Source: Humidesulfovibrio mexicanus
GTDB taxonomy: Bacteria; Desulfobacterota; Desulfovibrionia; Desulfovibrionales; Desulfovibrionaceae
Direction of reading: 5' to 3'
Length of the DNA: 64,000 nucleotides
Assembly (NCBI RefSeq): GCF_900188225.1
Contig: NZ_FZOC01000001.1
Location: forward strand, 743,067-807,066
The notes under the pieces were generated by a model, which did no database searches, was not told the DNA's origin, and saw only the letters and a program-made list of their open reading frames with translations. This document shows positions 16,182 to 24,778 of the stretch, piece after piece (position 1 is the first letter of the stretch; every line of letters starts with the position of its first letter). A program made the position numbers and the translations under genes.

Positions 16182-19100
16182 CTAGAGTTCGGTCACCTTG
16201 GTGGCCTTCTTCACGTTGACCAGACAGGCCTTGTACTCCGGAATGGTGGTGTTGGGATCGCCAACCGAAGTGGTGAGCCTGTTGGCCGAATCGCCGCACT
16301 TGGGCTTTGTCCAGCCGAAGGCGAAGGGCATACCCACCAGATGCACGGTCTTGCCCATGACCTGGAACGGCTTGATCCGCACGGTGACCATGGCCACGGC
16401 CTCCACGCGGCCGCGCAGGCTCTCCACGATGACCACGTCGCCGTTCTTGATGCCCTTTTCCTCGGCCAGTTGCGGGCTCATCTCCACGTACTGCTGGGGC
16501 TCCGCCTCAAGCAGGCCGTTGCCGTTCCTGGTCTCCGATCCGGAGCACCAGTGCTCGGTCAGGCTGTAGGTGGTGAGCACGATGGGGAAGCGCGGGTCGG
16601 CGTGCTTGCACAGCACGTCGTACTCGCTGGCGGAAACCGACTTCATGCAGGGGTTGCACATCTGCGAGGAGAACGGGTTCGTGGCCAGCGGGCTTTCGGC
16701 CGGTTCGTAGTGCTCGGGGAAGGGTCCGTCCTCGCGGCCGGGGCCGTACAGCTGGCCGTGGCCCTCGGTGTGCATGATGAACGGATAGGGGCCGCCCTCG
16801 GCCATGGGCTTTGCCGGACCGTCGGGCACGTCGCCCACCCACTTGCCGTTCTCCCAGGCGATGACCGCCTTGTCCGGATTGTACGGCTTGCCGGCCAGGT
16901 CCACGCTGGCGCGGTTGTACAGCACGCGGCGGTTCATGGGCCAGGCCCAGGCGAACTTGGGATACAGGTGGATCTTGGCCTGCATGGGCGTCTGGGTCAA
17001 ATCGCGGCGCTTGGCCAGGTTGCCCTCGGCCTCGGTATAGCCGCCGCAATACACCCAGCACAGGCTCGACGTGCTGCCGTCGTCCTTGAGGTTGGCGAAG
17101 CCCGGCACCAGCTGGCCCTTCTTGTAGGTCTTGTCGCCGATGACGGCATCCTGGGTGAAGTAGCCGTTGATGCGGCGGGTCATCTCCTCGGCATTGAACT
17201 TCTCAAGCATCTGATGCTTGAGGATCTGCTCCGGCAGGGCTCCGCCTTCCTTCGCGTACAGGGCGCGCACGCGGTTGCGGATCTCGATGACCATGTCGCC
17301 CATGCTGCGGCTCTTGCCGCGGGGCTCCACGGCCTTGTAATGCCACATGTGCCAGCGGCCGGAGTTGGACACCGTGCCTTCCTTTTCCGCGCGGTAGGCG
17401 GAAGGCAGCAGGAAGACCTCGGTCTTGCACTTCTTGGGATCCGCGCCGGGGCGACGGAAGTTGTCCGTGGTCTCGTTGTGGAACACCTCGCCCACCACCA
17501 GCCAGTCCAACTTGTCGAAGGCCTTGCGGACCTTGTTGGAGTTGGGGAAGCTCTGGCAGGGGTTGTGGCCGAAGATGAACCCGCCCTTGATCTTGCCCTG
17601 GTACATGCGGTCGAAGATGAACAGGTGCGAGTAGTCCTCGCCGGGGTCCAGCTTGGGCACCAGATTATAGCAGAAGTCGGTGTCCTTGGTGGCGTTTTCG
17701 CCGAACCAGGCCTTCAGCAGGCTGACGATGTACTTGGGCCTGTTCTGCCACCAGTTCACGCTCTTGGGGTCCGCGCTCTTGGGGGTGTAGGCCTTCAGGT
17801 AGTCGGCCAGGGCCTGGTACTTGGACACGGGCGCGCTGTGGTAGCCCGGCAGGTAGCCGTACAGCAGGGCATGGTCCGTGCTGCCCTGCACGTTGGGCTC
17901 GCCGCGCAGGGCGTTGATGCCGCCGCCCGCCACGCCGAAGTTGCCCAGCAGCAGCTGGACGATGCCGGCCAGGCGGATGTTCTGCACGCCCACGGTGTGC
18001 TGGGTCCAGCCCAGGGCGTAGAGCATGGTGCCGGCCTTGTTGGGCTTGCCCGTGGCGCAGAAGGCGTCGTAGACCTTGAGCAGGTTGTCCTTGCTGACGC
18101 CGGTGACCTGGCTCACGAGGTCCAGGTTGTAGCGGTCGTAATGCGCCTTGAGCACATTGATGACGCAACGGGGATGGGCCAGGGTCTTGTCGCGCTTGAC
18201 CATGCCGTCTGGACCTTTCTCAAAGGCCCACTGGCTCTTGTCATACTTCTTCTTGGCCGCGTCGAAGCCCGAGAACAGGCCGTCCTTGAAGGAGAACTTC
18301 TCTCCGACCAGGAAGCTCGCGTTGGTGTAGTTGAGCACATAGTCGGTGAAATACAATTTCTTCTCAAGGATGTACTTCACCATGCCGCCCAAAAAGGCGA
18401 TGTCCGTGCCGCTTCTGAGGGGCACGTGGAAGTTGCTGCGGGCGGAAGTGCGCGAGAACTTGGGGTCCACGTGGATGACCACGGCGCCCTGTTCCTTGGC
18501 CTTCAGCACCCAGCGGAAGGAGATGGGATGGTGTTCGGCAGCGTTGCTGCCCATGATGAGCACCGCATCGGCGTTCGCGATGTCGGTGTAATGCTGAGTC
18601 ATAGCGCCGCGTCCAACCGACTCTGCCAGAGCCGGCACAGTGGGGCTGTGTCAGATACGGGCCTGGTGGTCCATGTGGACGATGCCCAGGCTTCTCATGA
18701 ATTGGTGGGTGACGGCGCATTCCTCGTTGCTCATCTGCGAAGTGCCCAGGGAGAAGATGCTCTCCACGCGGTTCACCTCGGCACCAGCCGCGTTCTTCAG
18801 CACAAAGTCCTTGTCGCGCTGGGCCTTGACCTTGCGAGCGATGCGGTCAAGCATCCAGTCCCAGTCCTTCTCCACCCACTTGGTGGAGCCAGGGGCGCGG
18901 TACAGGGGCTTGGTGAGACGCTCCGGGCTGTTGTGCAGGCTCTTCAGGGCCGCGCCCTTGGAGCACAGTCCGCCCGCGCTGATGGGGTAGTCGGGGTCGC
19001 CCTCGACGTTGATGATCTTGCCGTCTTTGACGTGCACCAGGGTATTGCACCCGCAGGAGCAGAACGGGCAGATGGAGATGACCTCCTTGGCGCCCTCGAT

Positions 19101-19217
19101 CTTGAGCCCCGCGGCGTATGCCTGCGTGGGGCCAAGGTCGATCCCCAGCTTCGACAGCCCGAGACAGGCGGTGCCCGCCCCGAGCAGCTTGATGAATCCT
19201 CGACGTGATACGCTCAT
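16182..19217 (-). CDS. fdhA: selenocysteine-containing formate dehydrogenase alpha subunit (copy 1)
   Basis: 1,011 residues when the in-frame TGA at 18653-18651 is read as selenocysteine 189; a conventional caller splits it into two frames (18651-19217 and 16182-18638). The start ATG at 19217 has GGAGGAGG upstream. Residues 4-20 are a Tat signal (SRRGFIKLLGAG). A 4Fe-4S cluster motif follows (CPFCSCGC). The active-site context is HQARI-U-HSPTVPALAE, and the cysteine paralogue at 24912 reads HQARI-C-HSPSVPALAE at the same residue. It is a periplasmic W- or Mo-bis-PGD enzyme that oxidises formate or reduces CO2. It heads fdhABE. Confidence 0.95.
18617..18653 (-). promoter_or_regulatory. UGA selenocysteine codon with SECIS-like hairpins
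   Basis: The TGA (18653-18651) is followed at once by a small hairpin (18650-18636, five-base stem) and then by a seven-base stem with one G-U pair and a TGGCA loop (18635-18617). This fits bacterial SECIS elements, which lie just 3' of the UGA and recruit SelB. In the cysteine paralogue the codon is TGC (25476-25478) and the second stem is broken by substitutions. Confidence 0.75.
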
Positions 19218-19287
19218 GCCTCCTCCTTGTGTCAGCCGACCTGCCGAACGCCGGGCTGGCGCGGCCATGGCCGTTTTTAGGCACTAG

Positions 19288-19362
19288 TATGCCAATTCTG
19301 GCATAGGCATAGCGTGAGGGGCAAATTCAGGTCAACGGCGTTCATGTGTTTGAATAAACACA
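19288..19362 (-). promoter_or_regulatory. fdhA copy 1 control region with two palindromes
   Basis: Reading toward fdhA: TGTGTTT-N4-AAACACA (19362-19345), nine bases, TTGACC (near 19335-19330), a TTGCC/ATGCC-rich stretch, then TATGCC-N6-GGCATA (19305-19288) containing TGCCAGAATTGGCA. The same order with near-identical motifs occurs before fdhA copy 2. The first palindrome sits just upstream of a -35-like element, as activator sites often do; the second lies around or after the -10 position, as repressor sites often do. It overlaps the 3' end of the regulator gene. Confidence 0.6.
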
Positions 19363-19823
19363 CGCCCTTCAACCGGGAGGGAGGCTGCGCGTTCGCGCAC
19401 CATGAAGCGACGACACGGGAAAGGGAAAAGATCGGCCGCGCTCTCCAGCGCGTGGCGCTCCACCTCGGCGAACCAACGGCGATAGCTTTCGGCCAGGGCG
19501 CGGCCGCTCGCGGTAAGGCGGCAGCCACTCTTGTTGCCCCCAAGCTTCTCCACCAGGGGCGCCCCCAGCGCTTCCTCCGAAGCCTTGAGTTTGCCCCAGG
19601 CGGCCCGATAGCTCATGCCCAGCTCTTCTGCCGCGGCCTTGATGGAGCCGCAGCTTTCCACGCGCTCCAAAAGCTGCAAGCGGCCCATGCCGAAAAGCGT
19701 TCCTTCCGCCCCCTCAAGCCACAGGTGCAGGCGGATGACCGCCTGTGATGGACGATGTGCATCCATCGAACAGTCGGCAAGATCCAGGTGGCTGTCATCC
19801 TTGGATTCTTGACGCTGGCACAT
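19332..19823 (-). CDS. ModE-type winged-HTH regulator without molbindin domain (1)
   Basis: 163 residues from the ATG at 19823 (GAGGAG six bases upstream). The ModE N-terminal fold is visible: GMGRLQLLERVESCGSIKAAAEELGMSYRAAWGKL, given here in outline only (about residues 47-81), then LVEKLGGNKSGCRLTASGRAL. ModE of E. coli adds two C-terminal molybdate-binding domains; these are absent, so metal sensing, if any, may need the separate molbindin encoded at 20221-20430. It points at fdhA copy 1, 114 bases away, and is a candidate regulator of it. Confidence 0.8.
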   Translation of the reverse strand: MCQRQESKDDSHLDLADCSMDAHRPSQAVIRLHLWLEGAEGTLFGMGRLQLLERVESCGSIKAAAEELGMSYRAAWGKLKASEEALGAPLVEKLGGNKSGCRLTASGRALAESYRRWFAEVERHALESAADLFPFPCRRFMVRERAASLPVEGRVFIQTHERR

Positions 19824-19853
19824 GCCTGCTCCTCTCGCCACCGGGGCGCCTTA

Positions 19854-19873
19854 TTCTGTCAAAATAGACAGAA
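19854..19873. promoter_or_regulatory. inverted repeat upstream of ModE-type gene 1
   Basis: TTCTGTC (19854-19860), six bases, GACAGAA (19867-19873): a perfect seven-base inverted repeat 31 bases before the ATG at 19823. Its place over the likely promoter suggests an autoregulatory operator. It is not found before the second ModE-type gene. Confidence 0.45.
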
Positions 19874-19954
19874 CAGGTTATGCGGATTCACGCGAAAAAA
19901 GTCGAATTGCGTGAACTGGTACGAGATTTGGCACCAAGACAGTTTGAGCCCCAC

Positions 19955-20005
19955 AACGTGGCCGCTGCGGCCCTGGTCATGGCACCGCTGGAGGCACCCG
20001 CCGGA
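19955..20005 (+). pseudogene. fdhE remnant in the 19824-20220 gap
   Basis: In the plus-strand frame this stretch reads AAAALVMAPLEA, which matches the AAALVMAPLEA segment close to the C-terminus of FdhE copy 2 (DNA near 29575-29610), with near-identical bases through the CTGGTCATGGC...CCGCTGGAGGC core. The flanks do not continue the match. It looks like a scar of a deleted or rearranged fdhE copy. The remainder of the roughly 400-base gap holds the inverted repeat at 19854 and nothing else recognisable. Confidence 0.45.
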
Positions 20006-20220
20006 TGGGGATCGCGGAGCGCACGAGAAGAGGGCCATGCTTCCGGGCGGCAGGCTGGTGAGAAGGGGCGGAGAACACCGTTGGAGCCGTCCGCCCCCGG
20101 TCGTGCGTTCTCAAAGCCCGGGAAGAGGAGCCCGAATGGAATACGCCCCGACCAGCTCCGCATTGCGCGCGGGCCCTCTGCCCTGCTTTCAGCACGCGCA
20201 ACGCGGGGGGGGGTAAGGCG

Positions 20221-20430
20221 CTACTCCTTCACGGGCAGCACGTGGATGGCCTTGATGAACAGCTGCACCTCGTCGCCGGGCTTGAGGCCCAGGTCGTCCA
20301 CGGATTCGGTGGTGAGCACCGAGGCCATCTCGCCCGGGTCGATGACCTGGAACTTCACCAGCGCCATGACGTCGCCCTTCTTCACGCTGGTCACCTTGGC
20401 CGTAAGCTTGTTGCGCGCGCCGTACTTCAT
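20221..20430 (-). CDS. molbindin (TOBE-domain oxyanion-binding protein)
   Basis: 69 residues, the length of a single-domain Mop/molbindin. The sequence opens with ARNKLTAKVTSVKKGDVMA and has the conserved SVDDLGLKPGDEVQLFIKA end that forms the oxyanion site between subunits. Such proteins oligomerise and bind molybdate or tungstate, buffering or sensing it. The start at 20430 is set by GGAGGA upstream and by the domain boundary. It follows the ATPase gene by 70 bases in the same direction, so it is probably the last gene of the transporter operon. Confidence 0.9.
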   Translation of the reverse strand: MKYGARNKLTAKVTSVKKGDVMALVKFQVIDPGEMASVLTTESVDDLGLKPGDEVQLFIKAIHVLPVKE

Positions 20431-20500
20431 CGCCGTCTCCTCCGTGATTCTGCGTTGCCCCGCCATGCCGCGCGGGCGGGTGACACCCCAGCCACAAACC

Positions 20501-21253
20501 TCAGAACAATTCGTCCATGAGGCGTGAAAACCCTTCAGGGTCGGTGAGCAATTCCCGGTCAACGGCCTCCAGCGCCGAGCCTTCGCACAGCACGAACACG
20601 TTGCGCGCCAGCCGCCGGGCCTGGTTCAGCCCATGGGAGACCACCAGCAGCGTGTAGCGCGAAGCGAGCTCCAGGAGCAGTTCCTCGATGCCCCGCGCGG
20701 CCTGGTAGTCCAGCGAGGCCGTGGGCTCGTCCAGCAAGAGCACCTCCGGCCGCGCCGCCAGCGCGCGGGCCAGGCACAGGCGCTGCTGCTGTCCGCCAGA
20801 GAGCGAGGCCGCCGGAGCCTCCAGCCGGTCCTTCACCTCGCCCCACAGCCCGGCTTCCCTGAGCGACGCCTCCATGCGCGCGGCGATCTCCGCTTTGCCC
20901 AGCCCGTGGGCCAGGGCCAGCGGCAGGGCGATGTTTTCCGCGATGCCGGCGGGCAGCGGGTTGGGCGTCTGGAAGACCATGCCCACGCGGGTGCGCAGGG
21001 TCTCGGGCCGCATGTCCGGGCCGTAGGCGTCCTGCATGGCCCCGGTCAGGCGGATGCGCACCGAGCCGGTGGTCTCGCAGCCCGGCAGGCATTCGTTCAA
21101 CCGGTTGATGGCGCGCAGGAGCGTGGTCTTGCCCGAGCCCGAGCGGCCCAGCAGCACCGTGGGGCCGCCCTGGGACACGTCCAGGTTCAGGCCGCGCAGC
21201 ACGGGGCGTCCGCCGAAGGAGACGTTCAGGTCGCGTATCTCGATGGCCGTCAT
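20501..21253 (-). CDS. pstB: Pst-like ABC transporter ATP-binding protein
   Basis: 250 residues. Walker A is GRSGSGKTTLL (about residues 35-45), the Q-loop FQTPNPLPAGIAENIALPLA, the signature SLSGGQQQRLCLARAL and Walker B VLLLDEPTASLD with the H-loop VVSHGL. The closest remembered type is PstB of phosphate uptake, but tungstate (TupC) and molybdate ATPases are similar and sequence alone does not decide. Its ATG overlaps the permease stop by four bases. The next gene downstream is a molbindin, which is unusual for a phosphate operon. Confidence 0.85.
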   Translation of the reverse strand: MTAIEIRDLNVSFGGRPVLRGLNLDVSQGGPTVLLGRSGSGKTTLLRAINRLNECLPGCETTGSVRIRLTGAMQDAYGPDMRPETLRTRVGMVFQTPNPLPAGIAENIALPLALAHGLGKAEIAARMEASLREAGLWGEVKDRLEAPAASLSGGQQQRLCLARALAARPEVLLLDEPTASLDYQAARGIEELLLELASRYTLLVVSHGLNQARRLARNVFVLCEGSALEAVDRELLTDPEGFSRLMDELF

Positions 21254-23040
21254 GTGCCGGGCCTCCAGGCCTCATTTGTCGTACCGCCCAGCCTGCGCGC
21301 CAGGGCGAAAAGCGCCAGGGTGAGGGCGAGCAGCGTCAGCGCCGCGCCAAAGGCCAGATCCAGCTCCTGCGGGGTCTGGTGCTCGGCGGCCAGGTAATAG
21401 ATGGTGAAGGGCAGGGCCTCGAACTTGTCCGTAAGCGCGCCCGGCCTGCCAGCACCCACCACCACACCGGTGAGCAGGATCACGGCGGTGTCCTCGGCCG
21501 CACGTCCAAGGGCCAGCACCACCCCGCCCAGGATGCCCTGCCTTGCTGCGGGCAACAGCACCCGCTTCACCGCCTGCCAGCGCGAAAGCCCAAGCGCGGC
21601 GCAGGTCAGGCGCAGTTCCTGCGGCAACCCGGCCAGGGCGGCGCGGGTGGCGCTCACCAGATAGGGCAACACGAGCAGGGCCAGGCACAGGGCCGAGAGC
21701 AGCAGGCAGGTGTTGGCGCTGGGCCAGAAGGTGCGCCGCAGGAGCAAAATCAGCGCGAAGCCGAACAGCCCCATGAGGATGGACGGCACGCCCGCCAACA
21801 GGTCCACGCAGAAGGAGGCCAGGCGCGCGGCGCGGCCTGTGGCGAACTCCGCCAGGTGGATGCCCCCGGCCAGGCCAACGGGAACGGCGAAGAGCGCGGC
21901 CAGCCCCACCAGCCAGAGGGTGCCCAGGCAGGCTGGCCAGAGCCCGTCGAACACCGGCGCGCCGCGCACAAGCGCGTCCAGGGGCGACGTGTCGCCGAAA
22001 AAGAGCACCAGGCTTACGACGGGCAGGCCGCGCAGGAACAGAAAGCCGAGCAGCGCCGCCAGCGCCGCCGGAACAAGGATGGCCGAGGTCCAGGAGAGCC
22101 CAGTGGCCAAGGTCTCCAGGCCGGGGAGGGGCCGACCGAGATATGCGAAAAAGGCGGTCTGGCCCGGCCTCCGGCTCAAGCCCCGCAGGCCGAGGTTCAC
22201 GGCCAGGCTCATGCCAAAAAGCGCGAGCCCGCAGGCGAAGAGCGAGCCATAGGCCTCGCTCTGGCTGTCCGTGGCCAGCACGAGCCCGATGTGCGCCGTG
22301 AGCGCCCGCAGGGAGTCCAGGGGCGAATGCGGCACCTGGGCTGCGTTGCCGGAAAGCATGAGGGCGATGAGCGTGTCGCCGATGGCCCGGCCAAATCCCA
22401 AGGCTGCCGCCGCCTTTAGTCCGTGGCCGCACTGGGGCAGCGCTAGGCGCACCAGGGTCTGGGCCGGGGTGAGCCCCAGCGCCGCCGCCGTGAGGCGCAG
22501 GCCGGGGACGAGGAGTCTGAGCTGGCCGTCCAGCACCAGCGTCACCGTGGGCAGCACGAGCAAGGCCAGCACCAGCATGGCCGCCAGCCAGGAGAAACCG
22601 CTGGTGCCCGTGAAACACGAGCGCAACAGCGGCACCAGCAGGAACACCGAGGCCAGGCCATAGACCACCGTGGGGACGCCGCTCATCAGCCGTACCAGGG
22701 CCAGGAGGGGGGGCGAGATCCTGGCCGGGCCGAGTCCGTGGGCGAACAGCGCCAGCCCCAGGCCAAGCGGCCAGGCCAGGAGCATGGCCGAAGACGCCAG
22801 CAACAGCGACCCCACGGCCATTGGCAGGATGCCGAAGCGGTCCGAGGTGGGCTGCCAGGTCCAGGAAAGCACTGCCGCAAGCTGGCCGGGCTGAAGCAGG
22901 GGCAGGCTGAACCAGACCAGGAAGCCCAGGATGCCCGCCACGCACAGCACGCTTGCGCCCGCCGCGCCGGAGAGCAGGACCAACATGCCCCGCTCCCCGG
23001 CAGGCCGGAGGATTCCGCGCGCTCTGATCGCGTCGGCCAT
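21250..23040 (-). CDS. fused PstC-PstA-type ABC permease
   Basis: 596 residues with two copies of the binding-protein-dependent permease fold, each of about six membrane helices. The first copy has the cytoplasmic EAA-like loop ending GFGRAIGDTLIALMLSGN; the second has LGRAAEDTAVILLTGVV. In most bacteria these are separate PstC and PstA proteins of about 300 residues, so this is a natural fusion. The spacer includes RPLPGLETLATGLSW. It directly follows pstS (one base between stop and ATG) and overlaps pstB. Confidence 0.87.
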   Translation of the reverse strand: MADAIRARGILRPAGERGMLVLLSGAAGASVLCVAGILGFLVWFSLPLLQPGQLAAVLSWTWQPTSDRFGILPMAVGSLLLASSAMLLAWPLGLGLALFAHGLGPARISPPLLALVRLMSGVPTVVYGLASVFLLVPLLRSCFTGTSGFSWLAAMLVLALLVLPTVTLVLDGQLRLLVPGLRLTAAALGLTPAQTLVRLALPQCGHGLKAAAALGFGRAIGDTLIALMLSGNAAQVPHSPLDSLRALTAHIGLVLATDSQSEAYGSLFACGLALFGMSLAVNLGLRGLSRRPGQTAFFAYLGRPLPGLETLATGLSWTSAILVPAALAALLGFLFLRGLPVVSLVLFFGDTSPLDALVRGAPVFDGLWPACLGTLWLVGLAALFAVPVGLAGGIHLAEFATGRAARLASFCVDLLAGVPSILMGLFGFALILLLRRTFWPSANTCLLLSALCLALLVLPYLVSATRAALAGLPQELRLTCAALGLSRWQAVKRVLLPAARQGILGGVVLALGRAAEDTAVILLTGVVVGAGRPGALTDKFEALPFTIYYLAAEHQTPQELDLAFGAALTLLALTLALFALARRLGGTTNEAWRPGT

Positions 23041-23041
23041 G

Positions 23042-23869
23042 CTACTTGGTGGGGATGTATCCGTCGGAGGCGGTGATGGCCGCGCCCTCCGGCCCCTGGA
23101 TGTAGCTGATGAAGCTGGCCACGACGCCTGTGGGCTCGCCCTTGGTGTTCATGTACAGCTTTCGGGTCACGGGGTACTTGCCGCTCTTGGCGTTGTCCTG
23201 GGTCGGGGCCACGCCGTCCAGCGTGGGAGCCTTGATGGTGGCGTCGATGTGGCCGATGGAGACGTAGCCGATGCCGTCGGCGTCTCCCGCCAGCGCGGTC
23301 TTCATGGCTCCGTTGGAGGCCACCACGTTGGCTGAGGGCGCGATCTGGCCCTTTTTGAGCATGATCTCCCAGAACACCTCGCGGGTGCCGCTGGCCTCGT
23401 CGCGGGTGTAGAGGTGGATGGCCGCGTCGCGCCCGCCGAGTTGCTTCCAGTTGGCGATCTTGCCCGCGAAGATGTCCCGCACTTGGCTGTGGGTCAGCGC
23501 GCTCACCGGGTTCTTGGGGTGCACCACTGCGGCCACGCCGTCGATGGCGAAGGCGTAGGATTTGAGCCCGTACTTGGCCACCTCGGCCTCGGTGAGGGCG
23601 CGGCCGGTGTTGCCGATGTCCACCAGGCCCTCGCCCACCTTCTGCACGCCCACGCCGGAGCCGCCGCCAGCAACGGTGATGCGGACGCCGGGAGCCTTCT
23701 GCATGATGCGCTTGGCCGCCTCCTTCATCACCGGGATGTGCGCCGTGCCACCGGCGATGTCGATCTTGCCGGATTTTCCGGCAAAGGCGTCGAGATCACC
23801 CGCCTGGGCGGGCGCGGCGGCGAGCAGCAGGGCCAGGGACAAAAGCGTCGGCAGCAGGGTCTTGCGCAT
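23042..23869 (-). CDS. pstS: Pst-like periplasmic oxyanion-binding protein
   Basis: 275 residues from the ATG at 23869 with AGGAGGT upstream. A cleavable signal peptide ends at PAQAGD. The mature protein has the PstS-family fold: GGTAHIPVMKEAAKRI, ITVAGGGSGVGVQKV, DIGNTGRAL and the TRDEASGTREVFWE loop that holds the oxyanion. These residues match phosphate binders, but this family is broad and the context (molbindin, two ModE-type regulators, two W/Mo formate dehydrogenase operons) raises tungstate or molybdate as alternatives. First gene of the transporter operon. Confidence 0.85.
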   Translation of the reverse strand: MRKTLLPTLLSLALLLAAAPAQAGDLDAFAGKSGKIDIAGGTAHIPVMKEAAKRIMQKAPGVRITVAGGGSGVGVQKVGEGLVDIGNTGRALTEAEVAKYGLKSYAFAIDGVAAVVHPKNPVSALTHSQVRDIFAGKIANWKQLGGRDAAIHLYTRDEASGTREVFWEIMLKKGQIAPSANVVASNGAMKTALAGDADGIGYVSIGHIDATIKAPTLDGVAPTQDNAKSGKYPVTRKLYMNTKGEPTGVVASFISYIQGPEGAAITASDGYIPTK

Positions 23870-23938
23870 GGGATGGACCTCCTGAAGTGTGCGGTGTTCG
23901 GGCGCCGCGCGCAGGGGCCGCCGCCAACGCCAAAGCAA

Positions 23939-23977
23939 ATACGACGAATTGAACATTTCTATGTCAATCTTTCGTAT
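23939..23977 (-). promoter_or_regulatory. palindrome over the transporter promoter
   Basis: An imperfect 39-base palindrome: ATACGA (23939-23944) and TCGTAT (23972-23977) as outer arms, with AATTGAACAT and ATGTCAAT as inner arms. On the minus strand it contains TTGACA, a -35-like hexamer, with TCGTAT 17 bases on. It lies about 70 bases before the pstS ATG and is a likely operator-promoter. Confidence 0.5.
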
Positions 23978-24082
23978 CGCGCAACTCCGCCAGGGGAATT
24001 TCAGCCCCTGGCACAGGAGGTCAAAAAACCCTGCCGTGCCTGCCGATGTTTCTCGCGGTCACGCCGCGAGCAGGTTTTGCCG

Positions 24083-24523
24083 TCAGGTGTCCGGCTGGTC
24101 AAAGCCAGCCACGGGGAAGGGAAAGATGGAGTTGGCCTGCGACAGGGCGCAGCGCTCCACGGCCATGAACCAGGCCTGGAACATGTCGGCCAGTTCCTCG
24201 CCCTCGCGCGTCAGGCGCAGGCCTTCGCGTTTGGCGCCGCGCTGCTCCACAAGCTTGACGCCGAGGGCCTGCTCGCTCTGCTGGATCTTGCCCCAGGCGG
24301 CGCGATAGCTCATGCCCATGTTTTGGGCGGCCTTCTTGATGGATCCGTAGTGCTGGATGTTGAAGAGCAGTTGGGCGCGGCCGATGCCGAAGAACAGCTC
24401 GCCGTGGCTCTCCAGCCAAATGTGCAGACGGACGATGGGACGCTCGGAGCTTGTCTTTAGCGGTTCAAGGGGGATCTGCCCGTCGAACCCGTCCGGACCG
24501 GACGGGAGAGGGTGTGTGGTCAT
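24083..24523 (-). CDS. ModE-type winged-HTH regulator without molbindin domain (2)
   Basis: 146 residues. It shares the ModE HTH with regulator 1: IGRAQLLFNIQHYGSIKKAA, then NMGMSYRAAWGKIQQSEQAL and LRLTREGEELADMF. No oxyanion-binding domains are present. AGGAGG stands eight bases before its ATG. A 29-codon open frame ending in an ATGA overlap lies just upstream. It reads toward the transporter operon (213-base gap) and diverges from fdhA copy 2, so it may control either or both. Confidence 0.8.
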   Translation of the reverse strand: MTTHPLPSGPDGFDGQIPLEPLKTSSERPIVRLHIWLESHGELFFGIGRAQLLFNIQHYGSIKKAAQNMGMSYRAAWGKIQQSEQALGVKLVEQRGAKREGLRLTREGEELADMFQAWFMAVERCALSQANSIFPFPVAGFDQPDT

Positions 24524-24609
24524 GCGTCAGTCCTCCTGCCCCCTCGGACCGGCTCCGGCCAACGGTCGTCCAATCCGAGGCTTGGCACCGGATGTGACGG
24601 TGCGTTCAT
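24520..24609 (-). CDS. possible 29-residue leader peptide upstream of ModE-type gene 2
   Basis: An ATG at 24609 has AAGGAG six bases upstream. The frame (MNAPSHPVPSLGLDDRWPEP, then nine more residues) ends at a TGA that overlaps the regulator's ATG. The coupling and the good ribosome-binding site suggest it is translated; the peptide is not recognised. It could act as a leader controlling the regulator or simply as a coupled start. Confidence 0.35.
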   Translation of the reverse strand: MNAPSHPVPSLGLDDRWPEPVRGGRRTDA

Positions 24610-24778
24610 GCTCTACTCCTTTGGTTGCTTGTGGGTCATGCCCAGCCAACAGGTCGTAGTTCTCATTGTACGCGTTTCATATTTCCGGCCACAAGCATAT
24701 GCAACATCGGCGCACATATTCAAGATTTGGCACTTCGCCAACCGTCTGAAATCATGGTGGAGAGGTGTCGTGGACATA

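Noticed and set aside
16182..18638. fdhA copy 1 as two genes or a frameshifted pseudogene
   Set aside because: The only interruption is one in-frame TGA at the position aligned with Cys189 of the paralogue, followed by a SECIS-like stem; selenocysteine explains it.
15285..19208. A 1,307-codon plus-strand frame over the first fdh operon
   Set aside because: Antisense shadow of fdhB and fdhA; its composition (His, Val, Ala, Gly rich) is typical of such shadows.
19345..19362. A Rex or CRP site before fdhA copy 1
   Set aside because: The TGTG and CACA ends are separated by ten bases, not the eight of the Rex and CRP patterns.
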